A stretch of DNA of 64,000 bases from Kyrpidia spormannii (GCF_002804065.1 NZ_CP024955.1:1612001-1676000); one strand, 5' to 3'. Positions 15,830 through 25,111 are shown, counted from the first letter of the stretch. Notes: a model not told the origin generated them from the sequence alone. Program-made: numbers and translations.

Positions 15830-16865
15830 GATGCCCCTTGGCCCAACGTGCGGTTTCAAAAACTCCGTCGAGGTAAGCCGGGTGGATCTCCGGCTCATCA
15901 AAGCGCATGGGTTTGGCGTTGGCTTCAAACAGCCACACGTTCCCCTCCCGGTCGCATCCGAGATCGATGCTCATTTCACCAAGTCGTCCCGCCCGGGACC
16001 GATCGAGCTGCGCAACTGCGGAAGCCGCTGTCTTGAGGACTTCATCCAGGATTTCTTCCGCCCGGGTACCGAAGGAATCTTCGAGAGCCTGATGGGGATG
16101 AGCAATGCGGCCTCCCCAGGGGACGTGCGTGGTCATGCGATCCCGTCCCGCCGCCCGGGCTCCGACCCCTCTGAGGCGCCAGCGCCCTGCCGAATCTTTT
16201 TGCCAAAGGGTGCGAAAGTCAAAGGGATGTCCCCGCCAGGTCGCGAGAGCGATTTGGCGTTGGGCGAGATAGTGTCTTCCCCGGGTGTAGCGACGTACAA
16301 ACGCGGAGCACCGCTCCAGGCTTCCCCGATCTTTGCTCACTCTACCGCGGCGCTGCCAACGCCAGGCCCAGGTATTCTGGGATACCCGATGGACTTCAAT
16401 GATCCCCTCTCCTGCCCGGCCGTCGCAGGGTTTCAGGAGCCAGCGATCTCCTTCCGACATTAACTGGTAAGGCTCAAAGTCCAGTTGGGTCCCGGGAACC
16501 CGCTTGGCTAGATCCGGACGGGCCAGCCAACTCCGGATCACTTGATCCTTCGAGAAAAATCCCGGATTCCACCCCGGGATGCCCCACAGGCGCAATTGTT
16601 CCAATGCCGAAAAAAAAGATGGCTGCGCCTCAAAGCGGCGATGGGGCACCCGGTTATACACGGCGTCCGCCCCTCGAAACGACCGCATTACCCACTTTGT
16701 TCCGTTCCACCGATACTCCCAATGTGAGGAGTGCAACAGACCCCCAGGAGTGACGACAGATATTTCCCAGCCGCGTTTTTCTCCGGCTACGGCGAGTTCC
16801 CGACACAGCCGGAGATTGCCGAGGGGCCGCCGGTGCCTTTCCCAGAGGAGAACGGCCAGTTTCAT
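15738..16865 (-). CDS. YheC/YheD-type ATP-grasp protein (fourth copy)
   Basis: 375 residues from the ATG at 16865, which overlaps the previous gene's stop as ATGA. The ATP-grasp domain has WNPGFFSKDQVIRSWL, the ATP-binding Lys in RWLLKPCDGRAGEGIIEV, QRQIALATWRGHPFDFRTLW and the metal-binding block GEMSIDLGCDREGNVWLFEA with NAKP. It lacks the beta-rich N-terminal domain of its neighbours. YheC and YheD of Bacillus subtilis are spore-coat associated; ATP-grasp enzymes join carboxylates to amines or thiols. A poorly conserved tail of about 25 residues runs under the end of the convergent phospholipase gene. Confidence 0.86.
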   Translation of the reverse strand: MKLAVLLWERHRRPLGNLRLCRELAVAGEKRGWEISVVTPGGLLHSSHWEYRWNGTKWVMRSFRGADAVYNRVPHRRFEAQPSFFSALEQLRLWGIPGWNPGFFSKDQVIRSWLARPDLAKRVPGTQLDFEPYQLMSEGDRWLLKPCDGRAGEGIIEVHRVSQNTWAWRWQRRGRVSKDRGSLERCSAFVRRYTRGRHYLAQRQIALATWRGHPFDFRTLWQKDSAGRWRLRGVGARAAGRDRMTTHVPWGGRIAHPHQALEDSFGTRAEEILDEVLKTAASAVAQLDRSRAGRLGEMSIDLGCDREGNVWLFEANAKPMRFDEPEIHPAYLDGVFETARWAKGHLTGLGESEGANRPPVSGRPAARGVPRSIRD

Positions 16866-18199
16866 TCGGTCATCCCCCTCGGGCTCCGGCTCCACCTGGA
16901 GGCATAGTCGATGACCATTTGTGCCCACTGCGTGCGTCGGCCTTTCAATTCCGGATGATGGAAAATATGATGTCCGGGTTTGGCGTTGGCTTCGAACATC
17001 CACAGGCGACCTTCCGTACAAATTCCCATGTCAAGTCCCATTTCGCCGAAATTCCCTCCCACAACCCGTTCCAGGCTCCGGGCCACCGCACACCCTACGT
17101 CAGAGAAGCGATTCAGCCAGGTATCGCTGTCATGAGCGAACCAATGACTGAGTATTTCCTCTGCGGGCCAGACCGTCCCGCCAAACCGCACGTGGGTGGA
17201 CAGCGCCTCGGGATGCGCCCCTTTCCCCGCAGCGGCCACCATCCTCCAGCGCCCGTGGCGGTCCTTTTGCAGGTGCACGCGGAAATCCACTTTCCGCCCG
17301 TGATAAGTTTTTAACTCGATTTTCTCCTGGAGCAAATACGCCCGGCGACTGGTAAGAGCAGTTAATTTATGAATCAACCGTTCCTGGCTTACCACGGCCC
17401 GCTGGACCCGGCCTTCCTGTTGGGTACCGACTCGCCAACCGTCGGGAAGGGGTTCGCAAAAAACCAGCCCCTCTCCCAAACTTCCATGAACGGGTTTTGC
17501 AAAAAACGCTCGACCGGCCTGCACCCAAGCGGCGATCGCTCCCGGATCCCCCATTCGTTCAGTCCGCGGCAGGAATCGACGAAGGTGGGAAACGCGGTGG
17601 AGGATTCGAAACGTGCTCCATTTGTCTAAGAAACCGGAATTAAACACCGCGATGCCCCGTTGCTCGGCTTCGGTTTTCACCTGTTTCACCGGTGCCAGAT
17701 CTTCCTCCCACCGGTGAGGAACCCGATTATAGATCACATCGGGCAGGGGCCACCACTGCCAATCCACCCCTGTGCCTGGTCTCCACCTCCGCCCGCCCCG
17801 AACCCGGCCGTACTGCCAGTCGATTTCATCGGCATAACACACGTAGACCGGCATGCCCTTTTGATTTCCCGCCCGGAACAGCGAAGGCGCCCACCGCGGA
17901 ATTCGCCGCTGGCCCACGTCCCCGGCCTTGGCCCCGATGAGGACCGCCAGAACCGGGCCAAGATCCAGAACCCCTCGAACTTGCCGGGGCTTATGGTGGG
18001 AAGGAATGGGGATCCGTTCCTGGGTATCCGGCCAGTTCCATATCACCTCGACGGAGTTGCCTGGGTTGCGGGCATAATCGACCTGGGCCGGCCCCCGCCA
18101 GTGGCCGAATCGCAACTGGGTCATCTCCCCAGGGGCGATCCCGAGTTCCCGTGCCCACGGGAGCGGGAGCGTGACGATCACCGAATCCGCATGCCCCAT
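16862..18199 (-). CDS. YheC/YheD-type ATP-grasp protein (third copy)
   Basis: 445 residues; AAAGGAGGGGG lies just upstream of the ATG at 18199. Residues 1-90 form a beta-rich N-terminal domain (SVIVTLPLPWARELGIAPGE). The ATP-grasp domain follows: FNSGFLDKWSTFRIL, the ATP-binding segment FFAKPVHGSLGEGLVF, YLLQEKIELKTYHGRKVDFR, and the metal-binding block GEMGLDMGICTEGRLWMFEA plus NAKP. All key residues appear intact, so it should be an active carboxylate ligase. It follows the disrupted amidoligase gene by 27 bp and is coupled to the fourth ATP-grasp gene. Confidence 0.9.
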   Translation of the reverse strand: MGHADSVIVTLPLPWARELGIAPGEMTQLRFGHWRGPAQVDYARNPGNSVEVIWNWPDTQERIPIPSHHKPRQVRGVLDLGPVLAVLIGAKAGDVGQRRIPRWAPSLFRAGNQKGMPVYVCYADEIDWQYGRVRGGRRWRPGTGVDWQWWPLPDVIYNRVPHRWEEDLAPVKQVKTEAEQRGIAVFNSGFLDKWSTFRILHRVSHLRRFLPRTERMGDPGAIAAWVQAGRAFFAKPVHGSLGEGLVFCEPLPDGWRVGTQQEGRVQRAVVSQERLIHKLTALTSRRAYLLQEKIELKTYHGRKVDFRVHLQKDRHGRWRMVAAAGKGAHPEALSTHVRFGGTVWPAEEILSHWFAHDSDTWLNRFSDVGCAVARSLERVVGGNFGEMGLDMGICTEGRLWMFEANAKPGHHIFHHPELKGRRTQWAQMVIDYASRWSRSPRGMTE

Positions 18200-18226
18200 A
18201 CCTGCCCCCTCCTTTTTCCGATCCCG

Positions 18227-19400
18227 TCATCGAGCCGCGGCCCTAGCCCGGGCCTTTCGTTTTGGTATCGAAATATCCCACGTTTCTCGGATGTCCACTG
18301 ATTCATCCCATGTCAGATCTTGCTCAATCATCCAAGGAATGACCGACAGATAATCTTCATAGGTCTCGAATAGGGAAGAACGTTTTAAGTGCTCCCACAC
18401 CGAAAAAAATACCGGCTTCAGAACGGAACGATTTCCCGTGTAAAAGGCTTCTTGAACCTCTGGGTCGAGGAAAGGCCATTCGGTGAAATGCTCGAACTCC
18501 CGAGCCGCGATGTCGGCGAGACATAACACGGCGGTGGAGATTTCCGGGGAGACGAGCCAACTGCCCGGCGTCCGATACTCGAACCCACCGTGGGGTTTTC
18601 GTCGGATATCCCCGAGAAACCCGTATTTTTGCCGGCGCACCCGGGCGGTGAGAGGTTCTTCCAGCAAAGCCACCGGAAGGCCGACATAGGTGTCGAGCAT
18701 GCGCACCAATCGGCTTCCGGGCGCCACCCCGCTGAAATGAATATGCCCGCCGATGGGAAAACCCCGAAAGGGCATCGATCCCGCCACCCACTTAATTTTT
18801 CGCGAAGGGCACAGCTGGGCGGCTTCCGTCAATGCACTCCGGATATGTTCGACGAGTCTCAGCGGCGAGGTGGCAGCCGGCGGTCGAATTTCCGCCAAAG
18901 GTAAAAGACTGGCATCTCCATGCAGTGTGCGATCGTCGCATCCCACTTCGCCCTTTCGTGGAAAATAACGGGACGCCGGCACGATTTTGCCCGTCTTGCC
19001 CCGAAGCATAAACTCCAGGTCCGCCCCCAACATCAATCGAGCCGAACCCCGGGGCCTGGCGAGAGTTTCTACATACCGCGCAATTCCATTCTTGAACAGG
19101 TCTAGAAGCCGGCCGGTCAAGACCGGGGTAGGTGATACGTCCAGTACGAACAGGCGCCCCTTTGGACCAACCCCCAGGCTCACCAGGCCAAAATCCAACC
19201 CAAGGGCATGGGTGGCTCGCAGCGCCAGCCGGCAGGCGCGAATGGTCTCTCGGTCCGCATCCTCCGGGATTTCCACATAATCATCCCGGATTCGGCTCAG
19301 TCGCTTGTTCAGCCAGATATTGCGGTCTTCCGAGCGAAAACAAGACAGGATCGCGTGGTCGAGAACCGGAATTCGGTATTGGCGGATCAGATTCAACCGC
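18227..19400 (-). pseudogene. ATP-grasp/amidoligase gene, 3' fragment cut by IS21 element
   Basis: About 390 codons of the larger part of a split gene. Its first part ends a degenerate ATP-grasp fold (THALGLDFGLVSLGVGPKGR then LFVLDVSPTPVL). The second part has GADLEFMLRG, CDDRTLHGDASLLPLAEIRP and GGHIHFSG, the pattern of the COOH-NH2 ligase type 2 family (putative amidoligase, first seen in phage phiEco32-like genomes). Joining it to 22033-22300 by removing the IS and one ACCGC copy gives ...SEIRRLNLIRQYRIPV... in frame, about 478 residues in total. A TTG at 19396 could start a truncated product, but it would lack the beginning of the ATP-grasp part. Confidence 0.85.
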
Positions 19401-19506
19401 TGTTGATATACACTGAAAATGGACCCCAGATCGTCAGTGAAAATTGACCCCCACCAGATAGACTGGTACGCTCCTACTAATCTGAGTGGGAGCGGGGGAG
19501 AAAGGG

Positions 19507-20961
19507 TTGATCTCTATCGAGGATTGGACTGCGATTCGAGCACTCCATGCCCGCGGTGTCAGTATTAAGGCGATTGCGCGGCAACTGGGAATTTCGCGCA
19601 ACACTGTGCGTCGTGCCTTGCGGGGAGACGATCCACCCAAGTATGTGCGAAAGAAGCCGTCGGCTCGGGCAACAGACCCATTCCTGGAGCACATTCGACA
19701 GATGTACGTGGAAAAACAATTGATCGGAACACGAATCTATGCGGAGTTGCAGAAGATGGGGTACCAAGGTTCACTTTCTGCGGTTCACCGGTGTCTGCAG
19801 CGGCTGAAGAAAGAACAGCCGCACACCGAAGTGCGGGTTCAGCGGATGGAGACGGCTCCAGGTGAACAAGCCCAGTTCGACTGGTCGGAGTACTCAGTAA
19901 AGATAGGAGGCAAGGAGGTCAAGGTATACGCGTACCGTTACATTCTCAGTTATAGTCGAATGCGATACACGCACTTTGCGCTGAATCAAACGCTGGAGAC
20001 GGTCCTGGAAGCTCTGGAGTGCGGGATTCGCCACTTTGGCGGTGTGCCTGAGAGGGTGCTGATCGACAATGCCGGTCAAATGGTCGTGGATCATCGGCCG
20101 GATGGAGCTGTACGGTACCACCCGGAATTTCTCAAGGTCATGGGACTGTACCGGATGGACCCGTATGCATGCGCCCCGTACCGCGCCCAAACGAAGGGGA
20201 AAGTGGAACGGGCCTTCTATATGCTGGAACAGCATTTCCTCAAAGGGACGGAGTTCAAAGACTTTGAGGACCTCATTACCCAAGGGAAGTCCTTTGACGA
20301 ATCGGAGAATCAGCGGGTGCACCGCCGGTTGGGACAAACCCCGTTGGAGCGGTTTGAGGCGGACCGGGCGGCTTTACGGCCCCTCCCCGAGCGCAGGTAT
20401 GTCGACAGTGTGCGCGTCTTGCGCCGCGTCAGCAGAGACGGATACATCTCCGTCGATCACGTGGAATACTCGGTCCCGCCCTCCTACCTCGGCCGGGAGG
20501 TGTGGGTGACGCAACCCAGGGGGGCATATGTCGAGATGTACGGCCCAGACGGCACCTTCTTGTGTCGGCACGTCAAATCGAGAGACACCGGCTCGATCCA
20601 CACGCTGCCCGAACACCAGGCGCCTCACCGGGAGCGTGTCTCGGTTCGTCAGCGATTCTGCGAGGTGTTTCCCAGCGGTGCGGCATTCTACCAAGGGCTC
20701 ACCCGTCGGTATGCCCACAACGCTCGGTACCATGCCGCCCGCATCCTGGACATGCGCAGCACCTATAGCGACGAGTCTATTGAAATGGCCCTGAAGGAGG
20801 CCTTGGCTTACGGAGCCACGGACGAGAAGGTCGTGTTGAAACTGCTGGCCAACTACCCGACAAAACCGGCCGCCTCTTCGAGAAACGTCGAGGTCCAGGC
20901 GTTATCTCGGCGCGCCGACACCATTCGCCCGTTGTCCTACTACAGTCAACTGTTGCATTAA
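19507..20961 (+). CDS. istA: IS21-family transposase IstA
   Basis: 484 residues from the TTG at 19507, which has GGGGGAG 6 bp upstream; a GTG at 19486 is possible. An N-terminal helix-turn-helix (ALHARGVSIKAIARQLGISR then NTVRRAL) recognises the ends. The integrase-type core follows, with its acidic residues in the segments AQFDWSEYSV and RVLIDNAGQMV and the Glu in TKGKVERAFY. The C-terminal half has VDHVEYSVPPSYLGREV. IstA catalyses transposition together with IstB. Confidence 0.95.
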   Translation: MISIEDWTAIRALHARGVSIKAIARQLGISRNTVRRALRGDDPPKYVRKKPSARATDPFLEHIRQMYVEKQLIGTRIYAELQKMGYQGSLSAVHRCLQRLKKEQPHTEVRVQRMETAPGEQAQFDWSEYSVKIGGKEVKVYAYRYILSYSRMRYTHFALNQTLETVLEALECGIRHFGGVPERVLIDNAGQMVVDHRPDGAVRYHPEFLKVMGLYRMDPYACAPYRAQTKGKVERAFYMLEQHFLKGTEFKDFEDLITQGKSFDESENQRVHRRLGQTPLERFEADRAALRPLPERRYVDSVRVLRRVSRDGYISVDHVEYSVPPSYLGREVWVTQPRGAYVEMYGPDGTFLCRHVKSRDTGSIHTLPEHQAPHRERVSVRQRFCEVFPSGAAFYQGLTRRYAHNARYHAARILDMRSTYSDESIEMALKEALAYGATDEKVVLKLLANYPTKPAASSRNVEVQALSRRADTIRPLSYYSQLLH

Positions 20962-20976
20962 CAAGGGGGAGTTCCC

Positions 20977-21735
20977 GTGACCGAAGATGCGATGGAGACC
21001 CTGAAACAACATCTCAAAACGCTCCAACTGCCGTATATGCGGGAGGTGGTGGAACGGGAAATTGAGAACGCGGTGAAAATGAAGCTGACTTACCAAGCTT
21101 TTCTCACGCGGCTCGTGGAAGCGGAAGTGTTGCAGAAGACCAACCGGTCCATTGCCACGAAGATTCATCTGGCGCGATTCCCGCGGATCTGTACATTGGA
21201 GGAGTTCGATTTCTCGTTTCAACCTTCGCTCCATGCCGCGGAGATTCGGGAATTGGGAGAACTCGGCTTTATCCACCGAAAAGAAAACGTTATTTTCCTA
21301 GGTCCTCCAGGGGTTGGAAAAACGCACTTAGCGATTGCCCTTGGGGTCAAAGCGTGCACGGCCAGACTCCGGGTCGCGTTTTTCACCGCCTCTGAACTGG
21401 CGGATCTCTTGTATGCCAGTTTAGCGGATCGTTCCACGCCCCAAAAGCTGGCGTCGCTGAGCCGCTACCACCTGCTGATCATCGACGAGTTGGGCTACAT
21501 GCCCATGGACAAGCAACGGGCGAACCTCTTTTTCCAGCTCGTCAGCAAGCGCTATGAGACGGGATCAATCATCCTGACGACCAACATGCCTTTTGACGAG
21601 TGGGACAAGGTGTTTGGCGATACAATTGCTTCTGCCGCCATCATTGATCGTCTGGTGCATCACAGTCACATTTTTCACATTCAGGGTCACAGTTACCGGA
21701 TGAAGGACAAGCTCAAGGCCGATGCCTCCGCCTAA
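20977..21735 (+). CDS. istB: IS21-family ATPase IstB
   Basis: 252 residues from the GTG at 20977, with AAGGGGGAG just upstream. DnaC-like AAA+ ATPase: Walker A GPPGVGKTHLA (about residue 109), Walker B LLIIDELGYMP and sensor region SIILTTNMPFDEW. IstB selects the target and stimulates IstA. The spacing of 15 bp from istA is normal for the family. Confidence 0.96.
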   Translation: MTEDAMETLKQHLKTLQLPYMREVVEREIENAVKMKLTYQAFLTRLVEAEVLQKTNRSIATKIHLARFPRICTLEEFDFSFQPSLHAAEIRELGELGFIHRKENVIFLGPPGVGKTHLAIALGVKACTARLRVAFFTASELADLLYASLADRSTPQKLASLSRYHLLIIDELGYMPMDKQRANLFFQLVSKRYETGSIILTTNMPFDEWDKVFGDTIASAAIIDRLVHHSHIFHIQGHSYRMKDKLKADASA

Positions 21736-21771
21736 TCACCAGCCCGGCGGACTTGGTACCCCATGTTGTCC

Positions 21772-21920
21772 GTGCGTGTGCGACACGCACACGTGGCCGT
21801 TGTCCCCTAAGGGCCCCCCATCGGCCCGCAGCCGCGAGGTCAAGGGCGCCCTTGGGCGAGCGAAGCGTCCCTTGACGGAGCGGCCAGGGCCGATACACTC
21901 GGCCCGTTGGGACAACGGCC
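21772..21920. repeat. Nested inverted repeats inside the IS21 element
   Basis: An 8-bp hairpin (GTGCGTGT / ACACGCAC, 21772-21790) precedes three nested perfect inverted repeats: GGCCGTTGTCCC (21795-21806) with GGGACAACGGCC (21909-21920), ATCGGCCC (21820-21827) with GGGCCGAT (21887-21894), and GTCAAGGG (21839-21846) with CCCTTGAC (21869-21876). No convincing gene covers this stretch. It can fold as one long, interrupted stem in either strand. Confidence 0.8.
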
Positions 21921-22032
21921 GACGACGATGAACCCTGAGTGACGACACGACATGGCAAGCAATGACTTCCGTTTTCTGAGGGGGGTCAAAATTCAGTGCC
22001 AAACCGGGGTCAATTCTACTTGACGATCAACA

Positions 22033-22300
22033 ACCGCCGGATCTCCGATTCCGGGGACTCCTTTGGGGTATGAATGCCGTAGCGGGCCAACAGCGTCCAT
22101 ATCCGTTCCCGCACCGAAGCGTCGGCCAAAGCCTGGCGACCGTTCAGGACGACTCCCGGAGGGTCCGGAACATCGGTCAGGCCCCATCGAATGGTCACGT
22201 CGGGCTCCCGGACAGACTCCCGGTCTTCAAACCTCTGTGACAATAGCCGTTCTAGCCGTTTTGCCGAAGCCTGGCCGGTGTGGATAACGGTGACTGGCAC
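22033..22300 (-). pseudogene. ATP-grasp/amidoligase gene, 5' fragment
   Basis: About 89 codons from a GTG at 22300 with AAAGGGGGG 6 bp upstream; an ATG at 22333 is also in frame but less well placed. The text VTIRWGLTD, VVLNGRQALADASVRERIWT and LLARYGIHTPKE resembles the pre-ATP-grasp start of RimK/YheC-like ligases. The frame continues into the IS21 right end and stops at once. It is the beginning of the gene whose remainder lies at 18227-19400. Confidence 0.8.
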
Positions 22301-22369
22301 GCGGTTCCCCCCTTTCCCACGTCCGCCGGACATTCCGGCCCAAAACGCCGGCCGCCCTATCGACGGCCG

Positions 22370-23737
22370 TCAGGGAGAAAACCCGGCGAGAGATTTTGCG
22401 TAAGCGACTGGGCGGAGAAACGATCTCTCGAGCAGCCGTTCATCGCCTTCGTCGGTATCCGGCGATTTCCACGGCTTTGCATTCACCTCGATAATCCAAA
22501 CACCGCCGCGGTCGTCCACCCCGAGATCCACACCCATCTCCCCCAATTGGAGGCCCGAGCTCTCCTCCACCACTTGCGCCACGTTGTGCGCCGTGCGAGT
22601 CAACCGCCGCACCAACCCTCGCTCCGCCGAAAGACCCAAAGCCATGTGAGACAGCACTTTTTCTACACGCTCCGCCCGCCCCCCGGCGGCCAGATTGGAA
22701 GCGACCTCCCCGGGATGTGAGATGCGCACGAACATTTTGGTGCGCTTCCAGGCCCGGGACTCGTCTTTTTGCATCAATGCCCGAACGTCCCACACCCGGC
22801 CTTCGAGGGAAGGAATCGGGATCGTTCGTTGTAGAATATAACGCCGGCGACGGAGGAAACGATGATGCTGTTCAAACCACGCCCGGGGATCCTTGGCGAC
22901 CCCCGTCTCTGTCCGCCCGGGACCTTTACGCCAGCGGTACAAGGCCTGCCCGTTGACCGCCAGTTGCACCCGGACCAACCCCTGCCCCAGACTCCCACGG
23001 GCCGGCTTCATGTAAATGTCTCCCCATTCCACAAGAAATTGGGTCCCTTGGCCTGGCGCCCGATAAAGAGTGGTAGCCGGGAGTTGGCGGCGGGTGCGGT
23101 CATCGGCGGAGAGCCATTGGAACATCGTCCATTTGTCAAAGAAACCCGCGTTAAAATAGCGCGGGTACAAAAGCCGGATGAGTTTGTTCCTGGATTCTTT
23201 GACATCCGGGCGGTCCTCAAATCTGCGAGAAACCACCTGATCGTAAACCACATCCGGCAAGGGAAATGTGCCCATGATCCATTTTCGTTCGTCATTCCAA
23301 TAAACTCCCCGGACCGTACCCTTGGTCCATTGAATTTCTAAGGGAGAAAAGACGTAGGTTAAGACGCCCAGCGTCCGTCCAGCCTCGGACAGCCGTTCAA
23401 AAACTGGCGCCTGAGCCCCGGTGAGTTGCCCTTTTTTCCGGCGAACTCGGGCCATGATGGCCAGAAGTGGACCGATCCGTAGGAGGTTTTCCGCTTCATC
23501 CCACAGAACATGGACGTCCAACACGTTTTCATCAGGCAAAGACAACCTTTTCCAGATGTCTCCGGCCAGGTGTACCCCGTTCGCTTCCTTCATCGGAACG
23601 AGCCGGGCGATGGTTTCATGGTGACCGTGTCGCAATGTCACCTCCGACCGGCGTCCACCGAGCAGGGTGTCCGGAACGGTCAATATCCCCTGTAAACCGT
23701 CCGCCCGGTGCACCATTAAACGGGTCACCTGCGCCAC
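22370..23737 (-). CDS. YheC/YheD-type ATP-grasp protein (second copy)
   Basis: 455 residues from the GTG at 23737; GGAGGAG, 9-11 bp upstream, overlaps the end of the preceding gene. A beta-rich N-terminal domain (to about 100) with SEVTLRHGHHETIARLVPM precedes the ATP-grasp domain: FNAGFFDKWTMFQWL, the ATP-binding segment IYMKPARGSLGQGLVRV, YILQRTIPIPSLEGRVWDVR and the metal-binding GEMGVDLGVDDRGGVWIIEV with NAKP. All catalytic landmarks are present. It lies 6 bp after the first ATP-grasp gene and upstream of the broken amidoligase, in one transcript direction. Confidence 0.9.
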   Translation of the reverse strand: MAQVTRLMVHRADGLQGILTVPDTLLGGRRSEVTLRHGHHETIARLVPMKEANGVHLAGDIWKRLSLPDENVLDVHVLWDEAENLLRIGPLLAIMARVRRKKGQLTGAQAPVFERLSEAGRTLGVLTYVFSPLEIQWTKGTVRGVYWNDERKWIMGTFPLPDVVYDQVVSRRFEDRPDVKESRNKLIRLLYPRYFNAGFFDKWTMFQWLSADDRTRRQLPATTLYRAPGQGTQFLVEWGDIYMKPARGSLGQGLVRVQLAVNGQALYRWRKGPGRTETGVAKDPRAWFEQHHRFLRRRRYILQRTIPIPSLEGRVWDVRALMQKDESRAWKRTKMFVRISHPGEVASNLAAGGRAERVEKVLSHMALGLSAERGLVRRLTRTAHNVAQVVEESSGLQLGEMGVDLGVDDRGGVWIIEVNAKPWKSPDTDEGDERLLERSFLRPVAYAKSLAGFSP

Positions 23738-23743
23738 AGGTCA

Positions 23744-25075
23744 TCACTCCTCCGATGGGCCGGTTCTCTGTTCGGCCAGATCCGCCGTCATGTACCCAGT
23801 TGCGTATTTAACATATTCGAAGGGCTTTCGAATTGACAATTGGCGCAAGGCTGGGTCGATTTGCTTCAGGGTCGATCGACCCGGACGTGGATTTACATCC
23901 AATATCCACCATTTACCGCTCTTGTCCAGCAACAAATCCATCCCGAGTTCCACCAGGTGGGGGAACAACTCGCCCACTGCTTCAGCCACCGATAAGGCCA
24001 GGGCAGTTCCCCGTTCCCGTTCCCCATCCTGGAGGATTTCGTCGACGGGGAGAACCTTCCCTCCTAAGGAGACATTGGTAGGGCCATCCTCCTCCGGAGC
24101 GAGACGTGCCACCACGGCGGTGACATCCCAAGCTCCGGATCCCCCGCGTTGGACGAACCAGCGAAAATCCACGGGGCGTCCAAAAGCCGTCAGGGGGATG
24201 CGGGCCTCTTGGACGATGTAAGCCCGGTGCCCTGCCACCCGGCGCCAATCCGACAGGCGGAGCGGAATAGTCCACATGCCCTGGGCTGGGCTCGGGTCGA
24301 ACCGACACCATCGAATCGTTTCCCCCCGCCGCTCCAACAGCAAGAGGTCCCGGCCGCCGCTTCCCCGGCGGGGTTTGGCGTAAACCCGGCCAAAGCGAAG
24401 AAGAGCGGCCTCCGCCCGGCGGAGAGACATGGGCCGCGTCCAGGGAATGTGATCGCCGAAACCTTGTAAAAGGAGGAATTTTGTGATTCTCCATTTATCC
24501 CCGATATCTGGTGCAAGGTTTAGGAGACCCGTCTCTTTGGCCTCTCGTAACCCACGGGGAGGACCCAAACGTTCTCCCCGCCTCCACAGGGCATCGGGTA
24601 TGGGGCCCGGTCGTCGTATCCAGCCGTTTTTGCTGGACCACCCCCATGCCCGAAGGCTGTCCGGTGACGATTGGGGATCGAGTACGTAGGCGAGGACGCC
24701 CATGTCCCTGGCTCCAACCAGGGCGTCCCGAGCCCAAGCAGTCTGGGCGCCAAAGGCGGGGGTAGGCGATCGACGGCGAACCGGCAACCATAAAGCAACG
24801 ACGGGACCGAGCTCGAGCTGTGTCCCGCCCCATTTTGCATGAATTCGGTCGCCCCGCTGCAGGCCCAACCGGCGCAACACGGGGCGTGCCATCAACAAGA
24901 TATTCGGATCGAGAATGTGGGACCGAATCTGAACTGTACAAACTGGCCCCAAACCGGCTCGGATCTGCACGGACGACCCCTGCTGCATACCATATCGACG
25001 CAGCAGGGGCGCCGCGGCATAAATCACGTCCCGGGTGTGTACCAGGGATTCGATCCGCAAGGGCCCTTCCACCAT
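23744..25075 (-). CDS. YheC/YheD-type ATP-grasp protein (first copy, divergent)
   Basis: 443 residues from the ATG at 25075; a GTG at 25084 is also possible. It has the same two-part architecture: an N-terminal beta-rich domain and an ATP-grasp domain with LAPDIGDKWRITKFLL, VYAKPRRGSGGRDLLLLE, YIVQEARIPLTAFGRPVDFR and ELGMDLLLDKSGKWWILDVN. It is more diverged than the other copies: the final block reads NPRPGRS rather than NAKP. The gene follows cotE by 36 bp, which ties the ATP-grasp set to coat assembly. Confidence 0.87.
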   Translation of the reverse strand: MVEGPLRIESLVHTRDVIYAAAPLLRRYGMQQGSSVQIRAGLGPVCTVQIRSHILDPNILLMARPVLRRLGLQRGDRIHAKWGGTQLELGPVVALWLPVRRRSPTPAFGAQTAWARDALVGARDMGVLAYVLDPQSSPDSLRAWGWSSKNGWIRRPGPIPDALWRRGERLGPPRGLREAKETGLLNLAPDIGDKWRITKFLLLQGFGDHIPWTRPMSLRRAEAALLRFGRVYAKPRRGSGGRDLLLLERRGETIRWCRFDPSPAQGMWTIPLRLSDWRRVAGHRAYIVQEARIPLTAFGRPVDFRWFVQRGGSGAWDVTAVVARLAPEEDGPTNVSLGGKVLPVDEILQDGERERGTALALSVAEAVGELFPHLVELGMDLLLDKSGKWWILDVNPRPGRSTLKQIDPALRQLSIRKPFEYVKYATGYMTADLAEQRTGPSEE

Positions 25076-25111
25076 GGGCAACACCCCATCCCGTCGCCAC
25101 CCCGCGCCGGC

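Larger units (their letters stand above)
19401..22032 (+). mobile_element. IS21-family insertion sequence (2,632 bp)
   Basis: The element carries istA and istB and has IS21-style ends: TGTTGAT...TGGACCCC at the left and the inverted TGTTGAT...TTGACCCC at the right, each followed inward by a second TGACCCC-type repeat. The 5-bp direct repeat ACCGC flanks it at 19396-19400 and 22033-22037. Removing the element and one repeat restores the reading frame of the amidoligase gene, which confirms the borders. Both genes are intact, so the element may be active. About 300 bp between istB and the right end hold nested palindromes. Confidence 0.94.

Noticed and set aside
19411..19452. Repeated TGACCCC-like motifs as a regulatory site for the amidoligase
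   Set aside because: They are the multiple terminal repeats of the IS21 element, present inverted at its other end.
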